Source: a virus | IMG/VR virus record: IMGVR_UViG_3300024308_000023 | Span: 1-64,000 of that record | DNA: 64,000 nucleotides | Strand: one strand, 5' to 3' | In this document: one piece after another, positions 24,714 through 32,578 of the stretch | Layout of the letters: every line of letters begins with the position of its first letter | How positions within the stretch are numbered: position 1 is the stretch's first letter | The notes under the pieces: model-generated | What the model was told of the DNA's origin: nothing | Seen by the model: the letters and a program-made list of their open reading frames with translations, nothing else | Databases searched by the model: none | Position numbers and translations under genes: made by a program

Positions 24714-25043
24714 ATGTATAGAGTAGAAGAAAAACACGGCGGAATTTATAAAGTTTTCGCTAAAGTTAATGGAACCGAGGAACTACTATCCTTTGTAGAT
24801 AATGAAATTATTCCTTTTAACGGTAGCAACAGAATAGAAGCTTCTTTTAGTAGTGATAAGCTTTTAGATGATTATTATATGAAAGGGAAATATAAAGTCT
24901 GGTATTTAGACGGAGTATGGAAAAAGCTACCTAGAGGTTTTAAGAACAAAGCGCACGCTTTGTCTTGTATGAATGGGCTAAGATTTTTATTTCCCGAAGT
25001 GCTAGTAGTAGATAGTGAAACCGTCGAAAATTATATTTCTTGA
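24714..25043 (+). CDS. Hypothetical protein
   Basis: 109 residues, MYRVEEKHGGIYKVFAKVNG, mixed alpha/beta, basic. Leaderless by promoter position. First gene after the island; codon use returns to the A/T-rich style. Not recognised. Confidence 0.6.
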   Translation: MYRVEEKHGGIYKVFAKVNGTEELLSFVDNEIIPFNGSNRIEASFSSDKLLDDYYMKGKYKVWYLDGVWKKLPRGFKNKAHALSCMNGLRFLFPEVLVVDSETVENYIS

Positions 25044-25068
25044 CTTTGAGGTCAAACTATACTATAGT
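25040..25068 (+). promoter_or_regulatory. Sigma70-type promoter
   Basis: -35 TTGACT, -10 TATAGT, 17-bp spacer; overlaps the end of the preceding gene. Confidence 0.65.
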
Positions 25069-25117
25069 ATACTTCTAAACAATGAAGTTTAGATCGTACA
25101 CAAAAGGAAAATCTCAT

Positions 25118-25519
25118 ATGTACTATGTAAAAACCGAAACTGAAAAATATACCATCACCTCTAGTTATGTAACTGAGAAGCAGGCACGCCGCTATGGTGG
25201 TGAACCTGTGAAACAAGATCTTCACCTTATGGATGACGGATTCACTGCACAAATTGTAGAATTTGACGAAGATTTGAAAGATATTGGTACTGTAAGAACC
25301 GTATTCCACTCTAGAATGGACGGAAAAGAGGCCGGTAGATTCTTACTGTACTTGCAAGATGAAGACAATGACTGGTACTACACTGGTATTAGTTTCCATA
25401 GCTATAGCGATGCTAACCAAGCTGTAAAAGGGGCGTTAAGCACTACTTTTGGGGATATGCTAATTTTAGAAGTAGATGCCATTACTCCCACCTCCAAAGA
25501 GGAATATAAACTAGCTTAA
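25118..25519 (+). CDS. Hypothetical protein
   Basis: 133 residues, MYYVKTETEKYTITSSYVTE. AAAGGA lies 8-9 nt upstream of ATG 25118. An in-frame ATG at 25082 lacks a site but could serve. Acidic alpha/beta protein, no family recognised. Confidence 0.6.
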   Translation: MYYVKTETEKYTITSSYVTEKQARRYGGEPVKQDLHLMDDGFTAQIVEFDEDLKDIGTVRTVFHSRMDGKEAGRFLLYLQDEDNDWYYTGISFHSYSDANQAVKGALSTTFGDMLILEVDAITPTSKEEYKLA

Positions 25520-25524
25520 ATGAT

Positions 25525-25556
25525 AGCCACCTAGCTTCGGTTAGGTGGCTAAAATT
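25525..25556 (+). terminator. Intrinsic terminator
   Basis: AGCCACCTA pairs with TAGGTGGCT over a TTCG-containing loop, then AAAATTTTA. Confidence 0.75.
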
Positions 25557-25560
25557 TTAC

Positions 25561-25589
25561 TTGACTTTTTGGTCCTTTTTTGTTATGCT
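25561..25589 (+). promoter_or_regulatory. Promoter of a leaderless transcript
   Basis: -35 TTGACT, -10 TATGCT, 17-bp spacer; ATG 25597 follows by 7 nt. Confidence 0.65.
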
Positions 25590-25596
25590 ACAAGCT

Positions 25597-25884
25597 ATGG
25601 CATATGGACTACAGATATTTGGCCCCAACGGGGCCACCTGGTTAGATACGACCAGAAAGACAACTAGACAAATGGGTACAGTCACTATCACTGCAGGAGG
25701 CGGCACTACTACAGTAAGTGTGCCAAAAACTGGCTCCGCCACAATCTGGGCCTTCACCTACGGAAGTAACGGAGGAGTCGCTATTCTAGGCATAAATGAG
25801 GCAAATTCCACAGTGACTTATGGCCCAGGTCGTGATCCCTGGCCAGCAGGTGCCGTGGCCTACGTATTCTGGGGGACTGCATAA
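25597..25884 (+). CDS. Tail-fibre-like or adhesin-like protein
   Basis: 95 residues, MAYGLQIFGPNGATWLDTTR, beta-rich and Gly/Thr-rich (TAGGGTTTVSVPKTGSATIW). The N-terminus has the pattern of small phage fibre or spike-tip proteins. It shares this beginning with the next gene (MAFGFQSFTEDGTLQIDETT), so they look like paralogues. Unusual far from the late block and under an early promoter. Stop overlaps the next start. Confidence 0.5.
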   Translation: MAYGLQIFGPNGATWLDTTRKTTRQMGTVTITAGGGTTTVSVPKTGSATIWAFTYGSNGGVAILGINEANSTVTYGPGRDPWPAGAVAYVFWGTA

Positions 25885-26609
25885 TGGCTTTTGGCTTTCA
25901 ATCTTTCACAGAAGATGGAACCCTTCAGATAGACGAAACAACCCCATGTCTTCAGCTTAGACAAAAGGGCCAGCTAACAGTTGCCTCAGGTACTAATACC
26001 GCCCATATTACAGCAAATCTCACCTACTCGGGAGGCTCTACTCCTCTAGTAGCCCTCAGAGTGCCGCCAGAACGACAAGCCTACGCAACCATGACCGGTG
26101 CCAAACTAAGTGGAGGAACCTGGACCTTTAAGATAGCCATGGAAAACTGGTCAGGACTTCAGGGTACCTACATTGTAGACTATTATATTTTCGACAGGCC
26201 CAACACTAGAGATTCCTGGGGACTAGCAATATATGATGCTTCGGGAAATCTCACCTACAGCTCCGCTCAGCAAGCTATGCTAGTAGAAACCCGCAGCCCT
26301 ACATATAATTCCAGCAGGCAGGGCTGGGTCGTAGATGATTCTAGAACTTATGCTTTGGCACTTTGTTCAGGCTATGGCTATCGTGAGCAAGAGCACGAAA
26401 TTTCTAACCCTTCTGGGCCTCCTACTTATTATTGGACTTGGGAGCAGAATCTAACAATGGGTACTAATGTTTTGGGCGGATACCGAATCGATCTTATCTC
26501 GACTAATGGTGGCGATGGATTTGCTCCAGCCTATAGTGATTATGAAATGTATGGAGACTTCGCAGAAGGTTCAGCGAATTTCCTTCTAGTAGATGTAACG
26601 GGGATGTGA
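25884..26609 (+). CDS. Tail-fibre-like or adhesin-like protein
   Basis: 241 residues, beta-rich, with many Tyr, Thr and Gly residues (YSGGSTPLVALRVPPE, GSGG-like turns, YYWTWEQNLTMG). Similar N-terminus to the preceding protein. May be a virion surface protein or host-surface modifier. No enzymatic motif seen. Confidence 0.5.
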   Translation: MAFGFQSFTEDGTLQIDETTPCLQLRQKGQLTVASGTNTAHITANLTYSGGSTPLVALRVPPERQAYATMTGAKLSGGTWTFKIAMENWSGLQGTYIVDYYIFDRPNTRDSWGLAIYDASGNLTYSSAQQAMLVETRSPTYNSSRQGWVVDDSRTYALALCSGYGYREQEHEISNPSGPPTYYWTWEQNLTMGTNVLGGYRIDLISTNGGDGFAPAYSDYEMYGDFAEGSANFLLVDVTGM

Positions 26610-26610
26610 A

Positions 26611-27105
26611 ATGCAATTACCGATTTTAGTAGGTTCTAAGGCCGCAGAGTATTGGGGATATTTACCTCCGTGGAGAAACGGCTTCACAAAAGATATTGAT
26701 CTAATAGCTTCCGAAGAACAAGTAGACTGGCTACACGAACACTTAAAAGGCCCTTTAATTAAGACTCCTACACGCAGAATTATGTCCCAGAATGGGGTTA
26801 CTCTAGATATTGACATTAGAGATAATAGTGTTAATAGGAAGGTCAGAGAGTGGTCTACAGAGATTATACCCTATGACTTTAACAGTGGTAGAGGTTCCGA
26901 AGTACTGAAGTGTAGAGTAGCTCCTATGAAAGTCGTGGTAGGTTGTCATCTTTATACCATGGGCTTTAACGGTGCGACGTTTAGAAAGACTTTGAGGGAC
27001 ATGTTGTACTATGAAAGTCTGGGAATAGAGTTGGACTTGGATTGGTGCGAGGACTATAGAAAGACGGCTATAGAGACTTATAAGACTTATTATCTGGATT
27101 ATTGA
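26611..27105 (+). CDS. Nucleotidyltransferase-fold protein
   Basis: 164 residues. ILVGSKAAEYWG and TKDIDLIAS give the GS...DxD signature of the Pol-beta nucleotidyltransferase superfamily; LDIDIRD supplies a third acidic residue. Such enzymes modify tRNA, proteins or small molecules (MNT, AbiEii, KNT-like). No toxin-antitoxin partner is seen, so a target cannot be named. Starts 1 nt after the preceding stop. Confidence 0.65.
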   Translation: MQLPILVGSKAAEYWGYLPPWRNGFTKDIDLIASEEQVDWLHEHLKGPLIKTPTRRIMSQNGVTLDIDIRDNSVNRKVREWSTEIIPYDFNSGRGSEVLKCRVAPMKVVVGCHLYTMGFNGATFRKTLRDMLYYESLGIELDLDWCEDYRKTAIETYKTYYLDY

Positions 27106-27114
27106 TTTGGATTG

Positions 27115-27143
27115 TTGACTCTGGGTGCCTATCTTGCTATAAT
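27115..27143 (+). promoter_or_regulatory. Early promoter
   Basis: -35 TTGACT, -10 TATAAT, 17-bp spacer. The leader GGCCT...AGGCC can form a hairpin exposing GAGG before ATG 27167. Confidence 0.75.
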
Positions 27144-27166
27144 GGGCCTTCAAGAGGAGGCCGATA

Positions 27167-27370
27167 ATGACCGTACGTGAGCTCATTAAGTATCTACTTA
27201 CCCTGGACCAAGACATGATAGTGGCCCACCGGATGTTTAGTGAACAGTGTGAGCTGAACATTGACGAAATAGCAGTAGTAGACCTATGCTACCCTAGGTC
27301 CGATGGTTGGATTCAGAATGCTAGGCCGGATATGCCTACGAGGAAATATCTTTTGCTTCCGGGCAACTAA
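27167..27370 (+). CDS. Conserved phage small protein
   Basis: 67 residues, MTVRELIKYLLTLDQDMIVA, a pattern often seen in small phage and prophage proteins of unknown role. Has its own promoter. Confidence 0.6.
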   Translation: MTVRELIKYLLTLDQDMIVAHRMFSEQCELNIDEIAVVDLCYPRSDGWIQNARPDMPTRKYLLLPGN

Positions 27371-27372
27371 TA

Positions 27373-27429
27373 AAAGGGCGGAGAGAGTACGACTACTAAA
27401 TCTAGCTGTTGACTCACTCCGCCCTTTTT
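27373..27429 (+). terminator. Terminator with promoter elements nested in its loop
   Basis: AAAGGGCGGAG pairs with CTCCGCCCTTT and a TTTTTG tail. The -35 of the next promoter lies in the loop and the T-tract lies in its spacer. Confidence 0.65.
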
Positions 27430-27437
27430 GTTATAAT
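27409..27437 (+). promoter_or_regulatory. Early promoter with conserved leader
   Basis: -35 TTGACT, -10 TATAAT, 17-bp spacer, then GAGGCATCAAGA and AGGAG before ATG 27461. Confidence 0.8.
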
Positions 27438-27460
27438 GAGGCATCAAGACAGGAGACCAC

Positions 27461-27772
27461 ATGGCGGCAATTGATAAAACCTATGGCACGCCTCAACAGA
27501 GTGCTCAAATGTACTACTGGATGAAGCGATGCGGGACGCTACGTTACCATTATGGTCTAGATTGGATCACGGATCAGGACGAGGTGGTTGTAATTAACAC
27601 ACCCACATGGCTGGACAAGTTTCATGCTCGGTTCTGTCCGTTTAGGTTCGTTCTAGAGAGAATTGTGGATGTTTATTCAGCCGACAGTAAGTTGGTAAAG
27701 ATCTGCAAGCAACGTCTGGCCTCTACCACTTCCGATCATGTTCCCACTTACCGAACTCTCGTTAAAGGATAA
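27461..27772 (+). CDS. Hypothetical protein
   Basis: 103 residues, basic, MAAIDKTYGTPQQSAQMYYW. First of an operon of about fifteen overlapping small genes reaching 30.85 kb. Not recognised. Confidence 0.6.
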   Translation: MAAIDKTYGTPQQSAQMYYWMKRCGTLRYHYGLDWITDQDEVVVINTPTWLDKFHARFCPFRFVLERIVDVYSADSKLVKICKQRLASTTSDHVPTYRTLVKG

Positions 27773-27775
27773 CTT

Positions 27776-28075
27776 ATGCGTTACGTGATGATTGAAAAGA
27801 TTGCCGAAGAGATCGCTTACGACAACGGTTGCGTGAGTGCGGACCAGTCGCTTGAGAAGATTATCGACAAGCTGTATCTGTTTCTGACGGATTACGACGA
27901 TGATTTCCTGGCGTGTGTCGAGTCTTATCTGTCGACGCTGGATCACAGTGAAATGGTGCAGCTGGCTTGCGGCACTGAGGACGAAATGAAGGTTTATGAC
28001 AGCGAGTTCGCTGATCTGTATGGCTTCAATGGTCTGAACGAGTTCCTGGACGAAATGTTTGAAGGTGCGATGTGA
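27776..28075 (+). CDS. Hypothetical acidic protein
   Basis: 99 residues, Asp/Glu-rich helical, MRYVMIEKIAEEIAYDNGCV. AAAGGA lies before the ATG. Its stop overlaps the next start. Confidence 0.6.
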   Translation: MRYVMIEKIAEEIAYDNGCVSADQSLEKIIDKLYLFLTDYDDDFLACVESYLSTLDHSEMVQLACGTEDEMKVYDSEFADLYGFNGLNEFLDEMFEGAM

Positions 28076-28278
28076 GATACTTTCTTAAAGGTGTCATCCC
28101 GACGCTAGTACTACTCTTCATTGTGGTGGTTCTGACAGTCGGTTGCGCTATAGCGGTTATATCCGTTATACATATTTTTATTCTTTCACCCTTGACAGCA
28201 GTTGCCGGAATTCTTCTTGGTGTGTTTATTTGGGTGTGTTATTGGGTTGGAAAAGCCCTTAGCGGGAGTACTGAATAA
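28072..28278 (+). CDS. Membrane protein, two helices
   Basis: 68 residues from GTG 28072. Hydrophobic stretches VIPTLVLLFIVVVLTVGCA and LTAVAGILLGVFIWVCYWVG. Part of a run of four small membrane genes (28.07-28.88 kb). Confidence 0.6.
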   Translation: MRYFLKGVIPTLVLLFIVVVLTVGCAIAVISVIHIFILSPLTAVAGILLGVFIWVCYWVGKALSGSTE

Positions 28279-28475
28279 TGTTACTAGTTATAGTAGGACT
28301 TTCGCTCGTTATAATAGTATGTCTTATCGCTCTCAGTGCTCTAGTGAATTCTATGAAAGATTTGGCATTGAAGATGGACCAAGATCGAAAGAATCTTGCT
28401 GCAGCTATTCTGAATAACCCTAAAGGCCACGAGACTAGCATCATCAATCTTGCAACGAGGGCTTTTCATGAGTGA
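28278..28475 (+). CDS. Single-pass membrane protein
   Basis: 65 residues. N-terminal helix LLVIVGLSLVIIVCLIALSA, then a charged tail. TAATG overlap with the preceding gene. Confidence 0.6.
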   Translation: MLLVIVGLSLVIIVCLIALSALVNSMKDLALKMDQDRKNLAAAILNNPKGHETSIINLATRAFHE

Positions 28476-28641
28476 TTATATCTATCGAGGGCTGCTACCT
28501 GCATTTATGATCGTACTATCGATCTGTATGCTTTATATGGGCATTTTCTTCACAGTAATCGGTTATTTGGCTATTATGTTCGCCGCCGTTCTAGCACTAC
28601 TGTCTTTGGCTTATGTTATTGGAAGGATTACCTCACCATGA
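28468..28641 (+). CDS. Membrane protein, two helices
   Basis: 57 residues, almost wholly hydrophobic (LLPAFMIVLSICMLYMGIFF, then YLAIMFAAVLALLSLAYVIG). ATG overlaps the previous stop. Confidence 0.6.
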   Translation: MSDYIYRGLLPAFMIVLSICMLYMGIFFTVIGYLAIMFAAVLALLSLAYVIGRITSP

Positions 28642-28883
28642 GAGACACTCTAGAAGACGGCTTTTTGCCGGCACTGTGGGCTTTTATCCTGCTATGCGGG
28701 TCAGCAGCTATCATAAACCAGCTAGGCTTCGATAAATTTATTGTAGCGATGGGATTTTTCATCGGAGGAATTCTATCTTTTCTGGTTATGTGCTATAGTA
28801 TGGGGAAGGTTATTCAACTATGGAAATCGGGACCAAAGTCACGCGGTCTGAAAAAGGCTCGTGGGGTGTCGCTGAGGTCGTAA
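28638..28883 (+). CDS. Membrane protein, two helices
   Basis: 81 residues. LWAFILLCGSAAIINQLG and FFIGGILSFLVMCYSMG, basic C-terminus. ATGA overlap with the preceding gene. Confidence 0.6.
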   Translation: MRDTLEDGFLPALWAFILLCGSAAIINQLGFDKFIVAMGFFIGGILSFLVMCYSMGKVIQLWKSGPKSRGLKKARGVSLRS

Positions 28884-28990
28884 GTCTTGAGCTTTTTATG
28901 GTGTCATTTTACGGCAATCCGCCCGTAAGTCGTAATCCTGAGGATTACGAAGAGTTTATTCCCTGGTATAAAAGAAAGCGTGGGTTATGA
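28820..28990 (+). CDS. Hypothetical small protein
   Basis: 56 residues, MEIGTKVTRSEKGSWGVAEV, SH3-like beta start. Overlaps the preceding gene by 64 nt in another frame and the next start by ATGA. Confidence 0.5.
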   Translation: MEIGTKVTRSEKGSWGVAEVVSLELFMVSFYGNPPVSRNPEDYEEFIPWYKRKRGL

Positions 28991-29178
28991 TCCATATTGT
29001 AGAAATCCGTGAAGATGGCTATAGTGTTTCTAAGCGCATCAAAGATGATGACATTCAGGAATATGGAGATAGCATCATGCAAGGAGATAACGCACCACTA
29101 GCAGTGGCTATCTACACTATGGATGCTTTCGGCCACTATAGTAAGATGGAGTATTTCGATGGTACTTCTTACGCATGA
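28987..29178 (+). CDS. Hypothetical small protein
   Basis: 63 residues, MIHIVEIREDGYSVSKRIKD, acidic. Not recognised. Confidence 0.55.
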   Translation: MIHIVEIREDGYSVSKRIKDDDIQEYGDSIMQGDNAPLAVAIYTMDAFGHYSKMEYFDGTSYA

Positions 29179-29179
29179 A

Positions 29180-29488
29180 ATGATAAAAGCTATCGAAGAA
29201 GTAGTGGAGGAATATATGACTAGCATGGGAACTATTATCGGCTGGGAGCAAGATGCTGAGAGGCTGGAAGCACAGGCTCGCGGGCTTCGCCGCGCAGCTA
29301 AAGAAGCCAAGCAGAAACTCGTCGCTTCGCATCTAGGAGACATCAACAGTTCCGAGCTCAGTGTAGATACTGACTACTGGGCCTGGGATTGCCCCACTTC
29401 ACCCACTAAAAAGTGTGTGTATAATGACGAATTAGATTGGTGTCATGATGAGTGTATATTCTGTGGAGACCCCTATGAGCGGAAGTAG
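29180..29488 (+). CDS. Hypothetical protein with coiled coil and Cys-rich end
   Basis: 102 residues. Helical coil (EQDAERLEAQARGLRRAAKE) then a tail with Cys pairs (WDCPTSPTKKC and WCHDECIFCG), which may bind zinc. The start is placed 1 nt after the previous stop. Confidence 0.55.
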   Translation: MIKAIEEVVEEYMTSMGTIIGWEQDAERLEAQARGLRRAAKEAKQKLVASHLGDINSSELSVDTDYWAWDCPTSPTKKCVYNDELDWCHDECIFCGDPYERK

Positions 29489-29711
29489 TTGGTATAATTC
29501 ACAAAACATCAAGCAACTTCGCGCTGAGGGTAAATCACTACATCAGGCTAAAAATCTCCTGATTAAAGCCGAACTCCAAGAAGCCCTAACTGAGAACCCT
29601 CGCAATCTTGTCCCAATTCTAGACAATATCATAAGGAACATGGATTTTCATGACATATACCATCTGGATCGACTTAGGCAACGGCCTATGGGACTACGAA
29701 AGTGCGAATAG
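29475..29711 (+). CDS. Hypothetical small helical protein
   Basis: 78 residues, MSGSSWYNSQNIKQLRAEGK, basic helical. Overlaps both neighbours. Confidence 0.5.
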   Translation: MSGSSWYNSQNIKQLRAEGKSLHQAKNLLIKAELQEALTENPRNLVPILDNIIRNMDFHDIYHLDRLRQRPMGLRKCE

Positions 29712-29838
29712 TTTGGTGGAAGCTATTGCTATTGGCGATGCAACCAACGCTGCTGATATCATTTATGGTGATCAGGTCTATCGCAGAGTTGGCGATGCTT
29801 GGTCCTCTTATACTATGGTGACTATTGATGTTACCTGA
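29650..29838 (+). CDS. Hypothetical small protein
   Basis: 62 residues, MTYTIWIDLGNGLWDYESAN, acidic alpha/beta. Overlaps the preceding gene by 62 nt. Confidence 0.5.
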   Translation: MTYTIWIDLGNGLWDYESANSLVEAIAIGDATNAADIIYGDQVYRRVGDAWSSYTMVTIDVT

Positions 29839-30055
29839 GCCGTTTAGACCCTCTGATGGTGCCTATCAGTATGTTGTTCTGTCCAGAACCACCTATAACG
29901 GTATGCCAGAATTTAATCGCCATACACTAGCGGAAAATGCGGGTAGCTTCGAAGCAGCTCTGATTTATGCTGCAAGGCGTCAGAAAGCCGGTTACTGGGT
30001 AGATATTTATAAGGAACTTGCATATGCTCTTCCTGCTGACACTTCTAACGCTTAA
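29828..30055 (+). CDS. Hypothetical small protein
   Basis: 75 residues, MLPEPFRPSDGAYQYVVLSR. Overlaps both neighbours. Not recognised. Confidence 0.55.
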   Translation: MLPEPFRPSDGAYQYVVLSRTTYNGMPEFNRHTLAENAGSFEAALIYAARRQKAGYWVDIYKELAYALPADTSNA

Positions 30056-30383
30056 GCATTTCGTCTTCGACTTCCTTTATCAACCACCTTATCAGTGGCA
30101 GAATAAGGGAACGTACGGACACTGGGGTGGACTTGTTCATTCCGGCCAGCATATGCTTGCTAGTTTTGTGATCCTGCTCTTCTTTGTTAGCGTGCCATGG
30201 GCGGCGCTAATAGCGTTGGGTGAATTCATTATCCATTATCATATGGATTGGTTCAAGATGAACCTAAACAAGCGCAAAGGCTGGACTGCAACGACTCATA
30301 ATGAGTTCTGGATTCTGACCGGTTTCGATCAATTTGTTCACTCTCTTACTTATATAGGAATGACCTATGTCGCAATCACCTGA
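30024..30383 (+). CDS. DUF3307-like membrane protein
   Basis: 119 residues. LKHFVFDFLYQPPYQWQNKG, HSGQHMLASFVILLFF, FIIHYHMDWFKM and WILTGFDQFVHSLTYIGM match the DUF3307 family: conserved His/Asp/Gln residues between three or four membrane helices. Function unknown; common in phages and bacteria. Confidence 0.75.
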   Translation: MLFLLTLLTLKHFVFDFLYQPPYQWQNKGTYGHWGGLVHSGQHMLASFVILLFFVSVPWAALIALGEFIIHYHMDWFKMNLNKRKGWTATTHNEFWILTGFDQFVHSLTYIGMTYVAIT

Positions 30384-30591
30384 AGAATTCTCAGCTGCTA
30401 TTGTATCTCTACAGAAGTCTCTTTCTCAGACGAAAAAAGAGAGGGATTCTCTATGGCATGTGTTAAATTCAGTTCTGGAAAGAATTGAAGACTCGGACCT
30501 TTGGTGGTTTGATGTGCCTGATCGAGGTGGATTTGACGTGGAAAAGATTCGTGCAGTTTTAACTATGAAAGGCTTGAATGATGTCAGCTGA
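30367..30591 (+). CDS. Hypothetical coiled-coil protein
   Basis: 74 residues, MSQSPEEFSAAIVSLQKSLS, one long helix then an acidic end. Not recognised. Confidence 0.55.
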   Translation: MSQSPEEFSAAIVSLQKSLSQTKKERDSLWHVLNSVLERIEDSDLWWFDVPDRGGFDVEKIRAVLTMKGLNDVS

Positions 30592-30853
30592 GTTTCTTGT
30601 AAAAATCACTCATGGCTCTGTGTCTGGGTTTAACGGACCTAAGCCAGATGTTACCGTCATATTCTCAATAGGTGGTATAGCAGTCACGTACGAACGAGAA
30701 ACCCTTACTAATAAGGCTCAGGCTTTTAATATCTATGATCCTGTGATTATTAAAGCACGACTTATTATGGAATCTTTAGACTTAAACCCGCAAGATTTAA
30801 TCGTAGAGGTGTATGAATATCAACCCGTATACGAATTGAAACAAATTAGGTAA
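30578..30853 (+). CDS. Hypothetical protein
   Basis: 91 residues, MMSAEFLVKITHGSVSGFNG, beta-rich. The second ATG (30581) could also be the start. Last gene of the operon. Confidence 0.55.
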   Translation: MMSAEFLVKITHGSVSGFNGPKPDVTVIFSIGGIAVTYERETLTNKAQAFNIYDPVIIKARLIMESLDLNPQDLIVEVYEYQPVYELKQIR

Positions 30854-30859
30854 CGATGA

Positions 30860-30889
30860 AGACGGCTCTTGACTGGGGCCGTCTTTTTT
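30860..30889 (+). terminator. Terminator containing the next -35
   Basis: AGACGGC pairs with GCCGTCT and is followed by TTTTTTC. TTGACT lies in the loop, and TATAAT comes right after the T-tract. Confidence 0.75.
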
Positions 30890-30897
30890 CGTATAAT
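30869..30897 (+). promoter_or_regulatory. Early promoter nested in a terminator
   Basis: -35 TTGACT, -10 TATAAT, 17-bp spacer. In the leader, GGCTGT and ACAGCC pair around the ribosome site AAAGGAG. Confidence 0.75.
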
Positions 30898-30917
30898 GGG
30901 CTGTAAAGGAGACAGCC

Positions 30918-31232
30918 GTGAAGCTTTTATGTGGATTTCCATATCCCAACGAAGTCATTATGTATGGCTCAGACTTTGTAGACTCTTTAGCTTGTAGATG
31001 TAAGCACAGACCTTCAACCACTGACGGATACCGATGTGCTAGTAGACTTAGGCAAGCTTTTGGCTATCGACGATTGCACGATGAAAATGGCAGAACTCTA
31101 GTAGGTATTATTCCTATGATTTTGCCTGAGTTTGATAACAGGATCATTCCAACAGATCCATATGATGAATGGGGTTATGTACGTGAAGATTATCTTTTTA
31201 GACATGGACGGAGTGATATTATCTGGGCCTGA
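30918..31232 (+). CDS. Hypothetical protein
   Basis: 104 residues from GTG 30918, MKLLCGFPYPNEVIMYGSDF, with several Cys and Arg. Overlaps the HAD gene by 56 nt. Not recognised. Confidence 0.55.
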   Translation: MKLLCGFPYPNEVIMYGSDFVDSLACRCKHRPSTTDGYRCASRLRQAFGYRRLHDENGRTLVGIIPMILPEFDNRIIPTDPYDEWGYVREDYLFRHGRSDIIWA

Positions 31233-31629
31233 TCTTTGGAACAGTTCCTATATTCCACGCAACCGTACAATCCCTCAGGATAAGATCGAGCTTCTTAAAA
31301 AGTTGTGTGACTCTACAGATGCTAAAGTCGTGGTGTCTAGTACCTGGCGAAGTGATGAGAACACGAGAGATCGTCTCCGCGATCTTGGGGTGCCGTTGCA
31401 TGAGGATTGGCGCACTTGTCATAGCTGGACACCAGAATTTACGGAGGCTCATCAGGGACGTGGTTATCAGGTTCAACTATGGCTAAATAAACATCCAGAG
31501 GTCACGAAGTTCGTGTGTCTCGATGACGATGATGATTTTATACCAGATCAGCCGGTAGTATATACGGATTTTATGGTTGGATTGACCGAGCTAGATATTC
31601 TAGAAGCGGAGGTAATTTTGAATGGCTAA
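31177..31629 (+). CDS. HAD-superfamily hydrolase (SAK-type)
   Basis: 150 residues. IIFLDMDGVILSG is HAD motif I, VVVSSTWR motif II and CLDDDDDF motif IV. The spacing resembles HAD domains of RNA/DNA repair proteins. Substrate unknown. One of at least three HAD enzymes in the window (also 18680 and 50954). Confidence 0.75.
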   Translation: MYVKIIFLDMDGVILSGPDLWNSSYIPRNRTIPQDKIELLKKLCDSTDAKVVVSSTWRSDENTRDRLRDLGVPLHEDWRTCHSWTPEFTEAHQGRGYQVQLWLNKHPEVTKFVCLDDDDDFIPDQPVVYTDFMVGLTELDILEAEVILNG

Positions 31630-31786
31630 ATATGTAGCAATTGTTGAGCTGGCTTTTTACGTAAGTGACGAAGACTTTGACCCTAGTCTTTGCGAGAGGG
31701 ATAACGTCTATGATGCTGTAAAAGATCATATTCCTCCAGACGCTGAGATTGAAGAGCTAAAATTTTGGGAGAAGGTTAGTGGGTGA
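31622..31786 (+). CDS. Hypothetical small acidic protein
   Basis: 54 residues, MAKYVAIVELAFYVSDEDFD. Overlaps both neighbours. Confidence 0.55.
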   Translation: MAKYVAIVELAFYVSDEDFDPSLCERDNVYDAVKDHIPPDAEIEELKFWEKVSG

Positions 31787-32006
31787 GTGGGCTGATTGGT
31801 GTCGTATGCACAATAACGAAGGCTACGATGACTATACTAAATCTGAACGAGAACGTTCAGCCCTAGAACGTTATGCTGAAATGGATACCAAAATGTCCAT
31901 AGAGCTTAATTACTGGGCTAATATCGAGCGTATTAAACAACTGTACGAAACTACACGCGATTTCGAAACCATCTATCATAGTGTATGGGATATTATACAT
32001 GAGTAA
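31779..32006 (+). CDS. Hypothetical small protein
   Basis: 75 residues from GTG 31779, acidic helical (RERSALERYAEMDTKMSIEL). Not recognised. Confidence 0.5.
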   Translation: MGEWADWCRMHNNEGYDDYTKSERERSALERYAEMDTKMSIELNYWANIERIKQLYETTRDFETIYHSVWDIIHE

Positions 32007-32196
32007 AATATTGGAAAGCTATATGGCGGAAGGTTGGACTGAACATAAGACGGATGGTGGTAAACGTCCCGACTGGCTAGAAGATGGGGTCACGATTATA
32101 GTCAGGTACGGATGGCCTGCAGGAACCTATATCGGTCCAGCTAATCGTGCTATCTGGGATTGTTTCACTAGATCATTTTGGGTGAAAAATGGGTGA
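31999..32196 (+). CDS. Hypothetical small protein
   Basis: 65 residues, MSKILESYMAEGWTEHKTDG, Trp/Gly-rich beta segment. Overlaps both neighbours. Confidence 0.55.
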   Translation: MSKILESYMAEGWTEHKTDGGKRPDWLEDGVTIIVRYGWPAGTYIGPANRAIWDCFTRSFWVKNG

Positions 32197-32578
32197 ATAT
32201 GCAGACCTTTTTACTGACAACCTTATGTTCGGTGGACTAAATCCTTGGGGAGGTAAATCTCGTGGAGGACACAAACCTACCAGAGTTAAGTGTGATACTT
32301 GCGGATGTACGGTTAAATGGCTTGAGGACAGCTCCGGCTGGTATCTTGCTGAGTATAATGATGGAGAATGGATTCGACATGCCTGTCGAATGGGTAAATT
32401 TCCTAAGAAGCCAGTATTTACACCAGAACGAGCTTACGCCGCCCTCGTCATGCTGAGGACTCGTGAAATTATGGATCGTATTGAAGTAGGTATGCCCCCT
32501 ACAGAAGCTATGGCTCGCCAATGGGCTATTGAAGAACTTAAGAAGAACGGACAAATACCGGAGGATTATGAACTTTGA
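32189..32578 (+). CDS. Hypothetical protein with CxxC motif
   Basis: 129 residues. VKCDTCGCTVKW and HACRM may form a zinc site; the C-terminal half is helical. Overlaps both neighbours. Confidence 0.55.
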   Translation: MGEYADLFTDNLMFGGLNPWGGKSRGGHKPTRVKCDTCGCTVKWLEDSSGWYLAEYNDGEWIRHACRMGKFPKKPVFTPERAYAALVMLRTREIMDRIEVGMPPTEAMARQWAIEELKKNGQIPEDYEL

